Part shown: one piece after another, positions 1-5,883 of the stretch | Layout: the number at the start of each line of letters is the position of its first letter | Numbering within the stretch: position 1 is the first letter of the stretch | Assembly (NCBI GenBank): GCA_947568605.1 | Contig: CANOPV010000054.1 | Coordinates: 1-6,324, forward strand | DNA length: 6,324 bases | Direction: 5' to 3' | From: an uncultured Clostridium sp. | GTDB lineage: Bacteria; Bacillota; Clostridia; TANB77; CAG-508 | Made by a program: the position numbers and the translations under genes | Notes under the pieces: model-generated | What the model saw: only the letters and a program-made list of their open reading frames with translations | Database searches by the model: none | What the model was told of the DNA's origin: nothing

Positions 1-825
1 GTTTAATATAATATCTATTTTTTTTATTTCTTCCATTATTGCTTTTTTACTATTTGTTACATCTTCTAATAATTTTTTCTTATTATTTAGTCTATTAAAT
101 TCTTGTTCTAACCATTTTTTCTCACTAAATAATCTTTTTCTTTCTTCTTTGTTATTGTTAACACATAAGATTATTGAAATTTTATACATTAATAATATAT
201 ATCTTTTTGCTTTTTCATCATATATTAATTCCAGACTTTTTTCTAATGTTTCTAAATCTGTTTTTATTGATTTTGATGTTAGTATTTCATTTAATTTTTC
301 GTATCCTAATAAAAATAATAAATTTTGATATATTAAGTTAATTTCTAAACTTTCAATTTCATCTATTTGTGTATTCCAAGACCACGCATCAAAATCTCTA
401 ATTATTTCTGTATTATTTATTTCAATTCCTTTATTTATTAATTCTGGAAATGAATTTTTTATTATTTTATAGTTTTCGTTTAAATACATTTGCATATAAT
501 TTAGATTATTTATAGCATATAACATTACTTTTTCATTAGGATATACATCAATTTTATGTTTTTGCTTATCTACTTTAAATTTTTTAAATATATTTTCGTT
601 ATTATCATCTTTAATTTCCATTAAATTAATTTCATTACAATTTTCTATTAAATTTAATAAGTTTTCTATATATGTTTTTTTATCTTCAACATTTCTTTTT
701 ACTGTTGAATAATCAAGATATGCAGTATTTATTTTATATAATATGTTTTGAAGGATATTTTTTACTTCAATTGAAAATGATTTATTTTCTAGAATCTTTT
801 CTAATTCGTTATTATAGTCTTTCAT
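1..825 (-). CDS. Hypothetical protein, C-terminus cut by the window edge
   Basis: I do not recognise this protein. All 275 codons from the ATG at 825 to the window edge are open, so the gene continues beyond the window. A GGAAG-type ribosome binding site lies just upstream. The gene begins 31 bases after the ftsK stop with no terminator between, so it is probably the fourth gene of the rsmD operon. The product is rich in Lys, Asn, Glu and Ile and looks largely helical. It has no signal peptide and no clear membrane segment. A central tryptophan motif, RDFDAWSWN (around residues 148-156), is the most distinctive part. The last visible 50 residues are strongly charged (KKWLEQEFNRLNNKKK region) and look like the start of a coiled coil. 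The gene is real judging by length and ribosome binding site; its function is unknown. Confidence 0.8.
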   Translation of the reverse strand, partial: MKDYNNELEKILENKSFSIEVKNILQNILYKINTAYLDYSTVKRNVEDKKTYIENLLNLIENCNEINLMEIKDDNNENIFKKFKVDKQKHKIDVYPNEKVMLYAINNLNYMQMYLNENYKIIKNSFPELINKGIEINNTEIIRDFDAWSWNTQIDEIESLEINLIYQNLLFLLGYEKLNEILTSKSIKTDLETLEKSLELIYDEKAKRYILLMYKISIILCVNNNKEERKRLFSEKKWLEQEFNRLNNKKKLLEDVTNSKKAIMEEIKKIDIILN

Positions 826-856
826 TTATTCACTTCCTTCATTAGTAATTTTATAT

Positions 857-1579
857 TTATTCTTCTGTTTCTTCTATATTTTCTTTTGGTGCTGTTGAAG
901 GTGCCATTTTTAATTCTGCCCATCTTTCTTTTGACATTAATACTTGTCTTGGTTTACTTCCTTCATAACCTGAAATAATTCCACGAGCCTCCATTTGATC
1001 CATTATTCTACCTGCTCTTGCATATCCTACTTTAAATCTTCTTTGTATAAATGAGGTTGATGCTTGTCCTGTTTCTACAACTGTTTCTATTGCTTCTGAT
1101 AAAAATGGATCCGTGTCATCATCTTCTTTTTCATCTATTTCTTTATCTGTACTGTTTGCTTTTTCTATTTTTTCTAAAATGTCTTCATTATATGAAACTT
1201 CTCCATCTTTTTTCAAGAATTCTACTAATTTTTCGACTTCTTTATCTGATACAAATGCTCCTTGTACTCTGGTTGGTTTTGATGCACCTGTTGGATAAAA
1301 TAACATATCTCCTTTTCCTAATAGTTTTTCTGCACCTACCATATCTAATATTGTTCTTGAATCCACTTGTGAAGAAACTGCAAATGCAATTCTTGATGGT
1401 ATGTTTGCTTTTATTATACCTGTTATTACATCAACAGATGGCCTTTGTGTTGCTATTACTAAGTGCATTCCTGCTGCTCTTGCCATTTGTGCTAATCTAC
1501 ATATTGCGTCTTCAACGTCTTTTGCTGCAACCATCATTAAATCTGCTAACTCGTCTATTATTATAACGATATGTGGCAT
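857..1579 (-). CDS. ftsK: FtsK/SpoIIIE DNA translocase, C-terminal part after an in-frame TGA
   Basis: This is the downstream half of the translocase gene, in the same frame as the upstream half and separated from it by TGA plus one Lys codon. It starts directly with the Walker B strand (IVIIIDE, residues 4-10 here) and continues through the highly conserved motor core (ATQRPSVDVITG, NIPSRIAFAVSS, DSRTILD, GAEKLLGKGDML). After an acidic linker comes the winged-helix gamma domain (about residues 157-216), which in this family reads orienting DNA sequences (KOPS/SRS). It carries no Walker A and cannot be an ATPase alone. A purine-rich AGAAGAAGG lies about 10 bases before the ATG, so re-initiation is conceivable. 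Conservation throughout argues against old decay. It ends in TAA. Confidence 0.85.
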   Translation of the reverse strand: MPHIVIIIDELADLMMVAAKDVEDAICRLAQMARAAGMHLVIATQRPSVDVITGIIKANIPSRIAFAVSSQVDSRTILDMVGAEKLLGKGDMLFYPTGASKPTRVQGAFVSDKEVEKLVEFLKKDGEVSYNEDILEKIEKANSTDKEIDEKEDDDTDPFLSEAIETVVETGQASTSFIQRRFKVGYARAGRIMDQMEARGIISGYEGSKPRQVLMSKERWAELKMAPSTAPKENIEETEE

Positions 1580-1582
1580 TTT

Positions 1583-1585
1583 TCA
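1583..1585 (-). other. In-frame TGA inside ftsK
   Basis: Reading the minus strand, the codons run GGC ACA TGA AAA ATG CCA CAT ATC, that is G-T-stop-K-M-P-H-I. The frame on both sides encodes conserved FtsK/SpoIIIE sequence with no base lost or gained, so this is a single-codon interruption and not a frameshift. It lies in the variable loop between the conserved GYNEAI helix and the Walker B strand. All six complete gene ends in the window, counting the end of ftsK itself, use TAA, and the ten or so Trp codons seen are all TGG. Confidence 0.9.
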
Positions 1586-3256
1586 TGTGCCTTCTTCTTT
1601 TTTTATTGCTTCATTATATCCTTTTATATCTCTAACACTTTTTTCAGCAAATAAACTATATCTATTTACCATTTCTTGTACAGCCCAGGCTAATGCTCCT
1701 GCTGCTTTTTTAGGGTCTGTTACAACTGGTATAAGTAAGTGTGGTATTCCATTATAAACTGATAATTCAACAACTTTTGGATCTATCATCACAAGTTTTA
1801 CTTCATTTGGTTTTGCTTTATATAAAATACTTGAAACAAGTGTATTAATACATACACTTTTTCCTGAGCCTGTACTTCCTGCAATTAATACGTGTGGCAT
1901 TTTTGCAATATCTGTAACAACCTCTTCTCCTGCAACATCTTTTCCTAATGCAAATGCTAGTTTTGAAGAACTATCTTGAAATTTATCTGATTCTAAGATT
2001 TCTCGTAAATGTACTACTTCATTTTCTTTATTTGGTACTTCAATTCCTACTGCTTGTTTTCCAGGAATTGGGGCTTCTATTCTTATACTTGTTGCTGCTA
2101 AGTTAAGTGCTATATCATCTGATAAATTAGCAATTTTACTTACTCTAACTCCTTCTGCTGGTTTTAATTCATATCTTGTAATTGCAGGTCCTACTGATAC
2201 GCTTTCAACTTTTGCTGATACTCCAAAACTTTTTAATGTTTTAGCCAGTTTTAAAGCATTATCTGTAATTGCCTTTTCTCCACTTTTTAAATTTTTTCTT
2301 TCTCCTTGTGTTAATAATTCCATTGGTGGAAATTCGTAATTTTCATCATCTTCTTCTAATGGTAAATGCTCAAATACTAATTCTTGTTTTGTTTTGTCTT
2401 CTTTCTTTTCTTCAACTGTTTTAAATAGGGCTTCATCATTTGTACTTTCTTCATCTATTTTATTATTATTATCTTTTTCTTTAAAATCTGATAAAATGTC
2501 ATCTTTTGAATGATCATATTTTTTTAGTCCTTTTTTATTATCATTGAAATTAATTTTAATTTGCTCATCATCTTCTAATGGTAATATTTCTTGTATTTGC
2601 TGTATTTCTTTATTTTTTAATTTTTTTGGTTTTTTTACTGGTTTTACTTTTTGTCTTTCTTCTATAATTTCTTCTTCGTCATCATATTCTTCATATTCTA
2701 AACTTTTTCTACTTTCTTTTATTTTCTTTGCAATTAAATTGAATATTTCTGCTGGTTGTATTCCAAATATAAATATTGTTAATATAACTGCAATTCCTAT
2801 TGATAATATTACTGCACCGAGTGAACCTAATAATTTTTCTAGTGGTACTGCAACAATTGCTCCTATTGCTCCTCCACCAATATTTTTTTCTCCTAATTGG
2901 TATGCTTGACTAACTATATCTGTAAATTCATCATTTATATTTAGATTTCTTTTTGATATTTGAAATATTGTTATTGTAGATGTTATACACATTATTAATA
3001 TTACATATTGTAATAGTTTTGAAATTAAATATTCTTTATTTTTGCTTGCCATTTGTATTGTTATTAAAAACATTCCTACTGGTATTACATATTTTATCCA
3101 ACCCATTATGCCACCTAGCATTGGACTTAAATGTTCTCCTATGTATCCAGCATTAGTATATATTAATATTAAAGATAATATGCTTAAAATAAACATTATT
3201 ATTACAGATAAATTTATACCACTTTTCTTTTTTCTTCTTTTTTTTGTTTTTGCCAT
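1583..3256 (-). CDS. ftsK: FtsK/SpoIIIE DNA translocase, N-terminal part ending at an in-frame TGA
   Basis: The family is a hexameric, membrane-anchored ATPase that pumps chromosomal DNA through the division or sporulation septum. The upstream half encodes a Lys/Arg-rich start, then about four membrane segments (roughly residues 14-35, 46-69, 79-100 and 128-166). A long acidic/basic linker (about 180-310), the alpha/beta motor domains and Walker A GSTGSGKS (460-467) follow. The reading frame stays open 24 codons further upstream (to 3328). I choose the ATG at 3254-3256 because AGGAGG (3269-3274) precedes it and the product then begins MAKTKKRRKKK. The ORF stops at TGA 1583-1585 after KKEEGT, just before Walker B. 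With the downstream half the gene spans 799 codons plus stop, close to B. subtilis SpoIIIE (787 aa). So the gene is full length but interrupted: sequencing error, recent nonsense mutation, or readthrough. Confidence 0.88.
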   Translation of the reverse strand: MAKTKKRRKKKSGINLSVIIMFILSILSLILIYTNAGYIGEHLSPMLGGIMGWIKYVIPVGMFLITIQMASKNKEYLISKLLQYVILIMCITSTITIFQISKRNLNINDEFTDIVSQAYQLGEKNIGGGAIGAIVAVPLEKLLGSLGAVILSIGIAVILTIFIFGIQPAEIFNLIAKKIKESRKSLEYEEYDDEEEIIEERQKVKPVKKPKKLKNKEIQQIQEILPLEDDEQIKINFNDNKKGLKKYDHSKDDILSDFKEKDNNNKIDEESTNDEALFKTVEEKKEDKTKQELVFEHLPLEEDDENYEFPPMELLTQGERKNLKSGEKAITDNALKLAKTLKSFGVSAKVESVSVGPAITRYELKPAEGVRVSKIANLSDDIALNLAATSIRIEAPIPGKQAVGIEVPNKENEVVHLREILESDKFQDSSSKLAFALGKDVAGEEVVTDIAKMPHVLIAGSTGSGKSVCINTLVSSILYKAKPNEVKLVMIDPKVVELSVYNGIPHLLIPVVTDPKKAAGALAWAVQEMVNRYSLFAEKSVRDIKGYNEAIKKEEGT

Positions 3257-3290
3257 TTTAGTACATTTCCTCCTATATGCTAATATATTA

Positions 3291-3323
3291 TATAAGGCGA
3301 ACTTAAAATTAGTCCGCCCTATA
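3291..3323 (-). promoter_or_regulatory. Hairpin in the ftsK leader
   Basis: In the 76-base gap before ftsK, the minus-strand RNA can form a 12-bp stem (TATAGGGCGGAC with GTTCGCCTTATA) and a 9-base loop. Two of the pairs are G-U on the minus strand and would be A-C mismatches on the plus strand, which supports a minus-strand transcript. No U-run follows, so it is not an ordinary terminator. It lies 16 bases before the ftsK ribosome binding site and could be a processing or stability element between cistrons. A TATAAT-like hexamer overlaps its 3' side, but I see no matching -35. Confidence 0.45.
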
Positions 3324-3332
3324 AACATATAT

Positions 3333-3770
3333 TTATTTTAATTCTTTTCTATTATTTTGTATTGTTTTTAAAGCATCTTCTAACGCTATTTCTATTTTTC
3401 CTAATAAATTATCAGCGTAATCTTTTGTTCCTTGCGAAATTTCTCTTGACATTTCGTTTGCTGCTTCAATAATTTCTGCTTTTTGGTCATACGCTTTTCT
3501 TGTTATTTCGTGTTCATCTATCATTGCAATTATTCTATTTTCTGCTTCTTTTACAATTCCTTCTGCTTCTTTTTGTGCTTCTACTATTATTCTTTCTCTT
3601 TCTTCTTTTACCCATTTTGCTTGTTTTAATTCATCTGGAAGTTTTAATCTTATTTCTTTTATTATATCTAAGATTTCTTCTTTATAAACAATTGCTTTAT
3701 TTGAAAAAGGTATAGTTTTTCCTCTTTCTAATGTTTCTTCCAATGTTTCTAATAATGTAAAAATTTCCAT
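3333..3770 (-). CDS. Clostridial coiled-coil protein, 'ATPase'/V-ATPase subunit H-like
   Basis: The 145-residue product matches from memory a conserved clostridial family that databases name 'ATPase' or relate to V-type ATPase subunit H/E. The family is usually found beside rsmD and coaD. It has no Walker motif, so the name should not be taken as activity. Recognisable parts are the N-terminal MEIFTLLETLEETLERG, the segment EEILDIIKEIRLKLPDE (31-47), KQAKWVKEERERIIVEAQKE (49-68) and the end NNRKELK. A long charged helix (about 48-110) predicts a coiled coil of the F/V-ATPase stalk or DivIVA kind; there is no membrane segment. AAGGAG (3783-3788) overlaps the last codons of rsmD and lies 12 bases before the ATG, with only 9 bases between the genes, so translation is probably coupled. 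The molecular role is unknown. Confidence 0.85.
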   Translation of the reverse strand: MEIFTLLETLEETLERGKTIPFSNKAIVYKEEILDIIKEIRLKLPDELKQAKWVKEERERIIVEAQKEAEGIVKEAENRIIAMIDEHEITRKAYDQKAEIIEAANEMSREISQGTKDYADNLLGKIEIALEDALKTIQNNRKELK

Positions 3771-3779
3771 TTTTTTGAT

Positions 3780-4337
3780 TTACTCCTTTCGATTTAAAAA
3801 CAGAAGTTTAACTCTTCCATAAGTTCTTAAATCTTTTACACTTACATTTATATTTTCTAATTCTTTTAATTCTCTTTTTTCATCATCAGTTTCTACAATT
3901 ATTAATCCGTTTTTTGTTAACATCCCTAATTCTATTATCTTTTTTACTGCTTTTACTGCTATATCTAGTTTATATGGTGGGTCGATAAATATTAAATCAA
4001 ATTTATTTTCTTTTAAAAACTCTATGCTTTTTTTATAGTCTTTATTTAATATTATTACTTTTTCTTGTAAATGTGTTTTTTCTACATTCTTTTTTATTAT
4101 ATTAATTGCTTCATAAGATTTATCACAAAGATATGCTTTTTTTGCTCCTCTACTTAATGCTTCTAGTCCAAGTGCTCCACTTCCTGAGAATAAGTCTAAT
4201 ACACAGCATTCATTATTGATTTTTGTTTGTATTATACTAAATAATGGTTCTTTTACTCTATCTAGAGTAGGTCTTGTTGCTATTCCATCTAATGTATATA
4301 ATTTTGTTCCTTTTGCTGTACCGCTTATAATTCTCAT
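3780..4337 (-). CDS. rsmD: 16S rRNA (guanine966-N2)-methyltransferase RsmD
   Basis: RsmD methylates N2 of G966 in 16S rRNA with S-adenosylmethionine during 30S assembly. The 185-residue length is normal. The start MRIISGTAKG and the TRPT motif (21-24, followed by DRVKE) are family signatures. The SAM-binding motif I is VLDLFSGSGALGLEALSRG (46-64), and the catalytic NPPY-type motif IV is DPPY (119-122). The C-terminal RTYGRVKLLFL strand is also typical. GAGGTG (4343-4348) sits five bases before the ATG and fixes the start. It is the first gene of a probable four-gene operon (rsmD, coiled-coil protein, ftsK, hypothetical) and has two promoter candidates upstream. Position 25 is Leu where Ser is common in relatives; otherwise nothing is unusual. 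In many Firmicutes coaD follows rsmD, but here it does not. Confidence 0.95.
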   Translation of the reverse strand: MRIISGTAKGTKLYTLDGIATRPTLDRVKEPLFSIIQTKINNECCVLDLFSGSGALGLEALSRGAKKAYLCDKSYEAINIIKKNVEKTHLQEKVIILNKDYKKSIEFLKENKFDLIFIDPPYKLDIAVKAVKKIIELGMLTKNGLIIVETDDEKRELKELENINVSVKDLRTYGRVKLLFLNRKE

Positions 4338-4365
4338 TAAAGCACCTCTTTAATTTGATAATTAT

Positions 4366-4393
4366 ATTTTATTCTATATTTTAAATAAGTCAA
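4366..4393 (-). promoter_or_regulatory. Proximal rsmD promoter (P2)
   Basis: On the minus strand TTGACT (4388-4393) and TAAAAT (4366-4371) are separated by 16 bases. Each matches five of six bases of the sigma-A consensus. Transcription would start near 4359, giving a leader of about 20 bases with the rsmD ribosome binding site inside it. The -35 is embedded in ACTATTGACTTATTTAAAA, closely similar to the sepF promoter. Confidence 0.6.
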
Positions 4394-4408
4394 TAGTATT
4401 AACACAAT

Positions 4409-4441
4409 TGTAATATATATTTAATATTTCTGTAATATTTA
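4409..4441. repeat. Three tandem 11-bp AT repeats upstream of the rsmD promoter
   Basis: On the plus strand three contiguous units read TGTAATATATA, TTTAATATTTC and TGTAATATTTA. The array ends 15 bases upstream of the P2 -35 and begins about 11 bases inside the P1 transcript. A related array lies upstream of sepF. The 11-bp period places every unit on the same DNA face, as expected for cooperative binding sites, a phased UP-like element or curved DNA. Confidence 0.65.
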
Positions 4442-4458
4442 TAATATTATTCGATAGT

Positions 4459-4487
4459 ATTATACATTATATTTTAAAATTTGGCAA
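4459..4487 (-). promoter_or_regulatory. Distal rsmD promoter (P1)
   Basis: On the minus strand TTGCCA (4482-4487) and a perfect TATAAT (4459-4464) are separated by exactly 17 bases. Transcription would start near 4452 and run through the 11-bp repeat array and P2, giving a leader of about 115 bases before rsmD. On sequence this is the best promoter in the window. Confidence 0.65.
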
Positions 4488-4499
4488 GAAAAAAATAAT

Positions 4500-4800
4500 A
4501 AATTTGTTACCGTTCAAACTAGTTAGTTATTTTGCTACGCTTTCTTCGGCTTAAAATTATTTTTTAGTCTTTCAGTAACAAAAAATTTAACTGCTATGCG
4601 TGAGGGAAAATATATTTTTTTCAAAACGAGCATCTCGGGGGGACCGCTGAATGCTGTTAGATACGATAGTATCTAACAGCATCAGTGGGAAGATGCGAGA
4701 AATGAAAAAATATACTTACCGAAGGTAGCATAGTAGTTAAATTTTTTTTAAGTAATCGTCATACAAAAAACCTCAGTGTTTAACTGAGGTTTTTTTGTAT
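4500..4800 (+). ncRNA. Candidate structured non-coding RNA, class not recognised
   Basis: This part of the 460-base intergenic stretch folds almost completely. A 5' domain is closed by TTTGTTAC/GTAACAAA (4503-4510 with 4575-4582). A long arm follows: 4580-4599 with 4728-4747 (20 bp); GTGAG/CTTAC (4600-4604 with 4715-4719); 4611-4623 with 4703-4714 (one bulged T); GCATCT/AGATGC (4630-4635 with 4691-4696). Its tip is 4644-4649 with 4683-4688, then 14 perfect pairs 4651-4664 with 4669-4682 and a GATA loop. Internal loops include a G6 tract (4637-4642). Three wobble pairs (4593-4734, 4602-4717, 4646-4686) are G-U only on the plus strand and A-C on the minus. A terminator ends it at 4761-4800. I see no convincing plus-strand promoter. 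It lacks the hallmarks of RNase P RNA, tmRNA and SRP RNA. The 5' end is uncertain. Confidence 0.6.
4761..4800. terminator. Bidirectional rho-independent terminator
   Basis: CCTCAGT (4771-4777) and ACTGAGG (4783-4789) form a perfect stem with a 5-base loop, flanked by six A on the left and seven T on the right. ATAC/GTAT extends the palindrome outward. On the minus strand it lies directly after the divIVA stop. On the plus strand its seven-T tail would end the candidate RNA. Confidence 0.9.
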
Positions 4801-4801
4801 T

Positions 4802-5248
4802 TTATTCATTAATATCTTTTAAAAGTTCTAATTGTGAAATTAGTAATGATTCCATTTTTGCTTTGTATATATCAAATTGTTTTTGTATGTCTTCTAGTTC
4901 TTTCTTTTTCATTAATATTTCATTATCTAGTGCATTTAATGTTTCTCTTGCATTAACTTGTGCTTCATTTACTATTTGTTCTGCTTGTTTTCTTGCAACA
5001 CTTTTTACTTCTTCTGCTGTTGTTTGAGCCATTAACAATGTACCTTGTAATGTATTTTCTATTGACATATAATGTTCTAAACTATTATTTAATTCTTCAA
5101 TTTTATCTCTTGATTCTGCATTTTCTTTATACATTTTTTCATATTCTACTGTTAATTGGTCAAGAAAATCGTCTATTTCTTCTACACTATATCCGTTTAC
5201 CATTTGTCTTGAGAATTTTTTATTTTCTATATCTAATGGTGTAATCAT
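4802..5248 (-). CDS. divIVA: DivIVA-domain cell division / polarity protein
   Basis: DivIVA binds negatively curved membrane at septa and poles and recruits division or sporulation factors. The product (148 residues) begins MITPLDIENKKFS, the typical DivIVA start, and continues with GYSVEEIDDFLDQL (19-32). The rest is a long coiled coil including SIENTLQGTLLMAQTTAEEV (62-81), close to the Bacillus pattern 'IEETLNKSILVAQEAAEDV'. An ATG four codons upstream (5260) is in frame, but the GGAGG (5254-5258) lies over it and five bases before the ATG at 5246-5248, so the latter is the start. The membrane-contact FRGY of Bacillus is MVNGY here, with one extra residue. The gene follows sepF, without the usual ylmG/ylmH between, and is closed by a strong terminator. 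GpsB is the main alternative, but the length and second coiled-coil segment favour DivIVA. Confidence 0.92.
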   Translation of the reverse strand: MITPLDIENKKFSRQMVNGYSVEEIDDFLDQLTVEYEKMYKENAESRDKIEELNNSLEHYMSIENTLQGTLLMAQTTAEEVKSVARKQAEQIVNEAQVNARETLNALDNEILMKKKELEDIQKQFDIYKAKMESLLISQLELLKDINE

Positions 5249-5253
5249 AATTT

Positions 5254-5258
5254 CCTCC
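5254..5258 (-). promoter_or_regulatory. Ribosome binding site that decides the divIVA start
   Basis: GGAGG on the minus strand sits five bases before the ATG at 5246-5248 and overlaps an earlier in-frame ATG at 5258-5260. The earlier ATG has no site of its own. This favours the product beginning MITPLDIENK. Confidence 0.75.
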
Positions 5259-5279
5259 ATAATTTATTATATAGTTTTC

Positions 5280-5310
5280 AAGGGGCAGGATTATATAGAG
5301 CCTACCCCTT
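5280..5310 (-). promoter_or_regulatory. GC-rich hairpin in the divIVA leader
   Basis: The minus-strand RNA forms AAGGGGTAGG (5301-5310) paired with CCTGCCCCTT (5280-5289), ten pairs including one G-U, with an 11-base loop. The wobble is G-U only on the minus strand. There is no U-run after it, so it is not a standard terminator. It stands out in AT-rich DNA and lies 21 bases before the divIVA ribosome binding site. It may limit readthrough from sepF, protect the mRNA, or act as a regulatory leader. The rest of the 5249-5381 gap is AT-rich with no convincing promoter. Confidence 0.55.
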
Positions 5311-5381
5311 ATTCTTTTGTATCTCACAATTCTTTTGTTTTATATTTATTAAAGAAAGAATTTGTTATCTTTCGTATAAAC

Positions 5382-5840
5382 TTATTTTAACCAAGATACT
5401 GATAATTTATTTTTTATTTCTTCTCTTGCCATTTCATTTGAAATTTCATAATTTGTTGGTGCAATTAAAAATATTGAGTTAGATACTTTTTGAATGTGTC
5501 CATCAACTGCGTGAACTGCTCCACTAACAAAATCTACTATTCTTCTTGCTACATCTTTATTTACATATTCAAGATTTACAATAACAGATTTTCTTTCTTT
5601 TAGATAATTACAAATTTCTTCTGATTGTTCAAAACTTGTTGGTTGTGATATTACCATTTTTATTTGTTGTGTTTGTGGCATATTTACAATTTTTTTATTT
5701 TTTCCGAAGAATCTTCTTTCTTCTGGCTCACTTGCTTCAATTTCTTCATCTTCATAATCTTCCATATCTTCATCATCATAATCTGGTTCTGTATCCATTC
5801 CAAATAAATTCCATATTTTATTAACCATCGCTCCTGCCAT
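5382..5840 (-). CDS. sepF: Cell division protein SepF
   Basis: SepF polymerises into arcs at the division site, binds the FtsZ C-terminal tail and tethers it to the membrane. The 152-residue length is normal. Residues 1-15 (MAGAMVNKIWNLFGM) form the amphipathic membrane-anchoring helix. An acidic, disordered linker follows (about 16-48). The globular SepF domain (about 55-145) contains the signature DFVSGAVHAVDGHIQKVS (103-120) and FLIAPTNYEIS (124-134). AGGAGG (5850-5855) lies nine bases before the ATG and fixes the start. A second AAGGAG (5862-5867) sits just upstream of it, giving a tandem ribosome binding site. The gene has its own sigma-A-like promoter preceded by phased 11-bp repeats, and probably shares a transcript with divIVA. 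Confidence 0.95.
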   Translation of the reverse strand: MAGAMVNKIWNLFGMDTEPDYDDEDMEDYEDEEIEASEPEERRFFGKNKKIVNMPQTQQIKMVISQPTSFEQSEEICNYLKERKSVIVNLEYVNKDVARRIVDFVSGAVHAVDGHIQKVSNSIFLIAPTNYEISNEMAREEIKNKLSVSWLK

Positions 5841-5883
5841 TTTAAAAAACCTCCTAAAATTCTCCTTAGTATTTGTTTGTTAT

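Noticed and set aside
1583..1585. TGA read as selenocysteine
   Set aside because: FtsK/SpoIIIE is not a selenoprotein family, no Cys is expected at this loop position, and I see no hairpin just downstream of the codon.
1051..1757. Plus-strand ORFs over ftsK, and similar ones over the 145-residue gene, divIVA and sepF
   Set aside because: Their translations are low-complexity Leu/Phe/Ser-rich runs, the antisense shadow of AT-rich coding sequence. They lack ribosome binding sites and overlap conserved genes.
3257..3328. A 24-residue N-terminal extension of FtsK
   Set aside because: The upstream ATG has no ribosome binding site and the extension would translate the AGGAGG of the internal start. 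The product beginning MAKTKKRRKKK is the natural form.
4481..4509. Plus-strand promoter TTGGCA followed by a -10 for the candidate RNA
   Set aside because: No TATAAT-like hexamer lies 16-18 bases downstream; the bases there are TTGTTA. TATATT at 4468-4473 has no -35. The promoter is left open.
4500..4800. RNase P RNA (rnpB), suggested by its position near gpsB in Bacillus
   Set aside because: I do not find the conserved GAGGAAAGTCC-type P4 segments on either strand, and the fold is one long arm and not the RNase P layout. tmRNA and SRP RNA hallmarks are absent as well.
5280..5310. Hairpin before divIVA as a rho-independent terminator
   Set aside because: The minus-strand sequence after the stem is GAAAACTATA, with no U-run.
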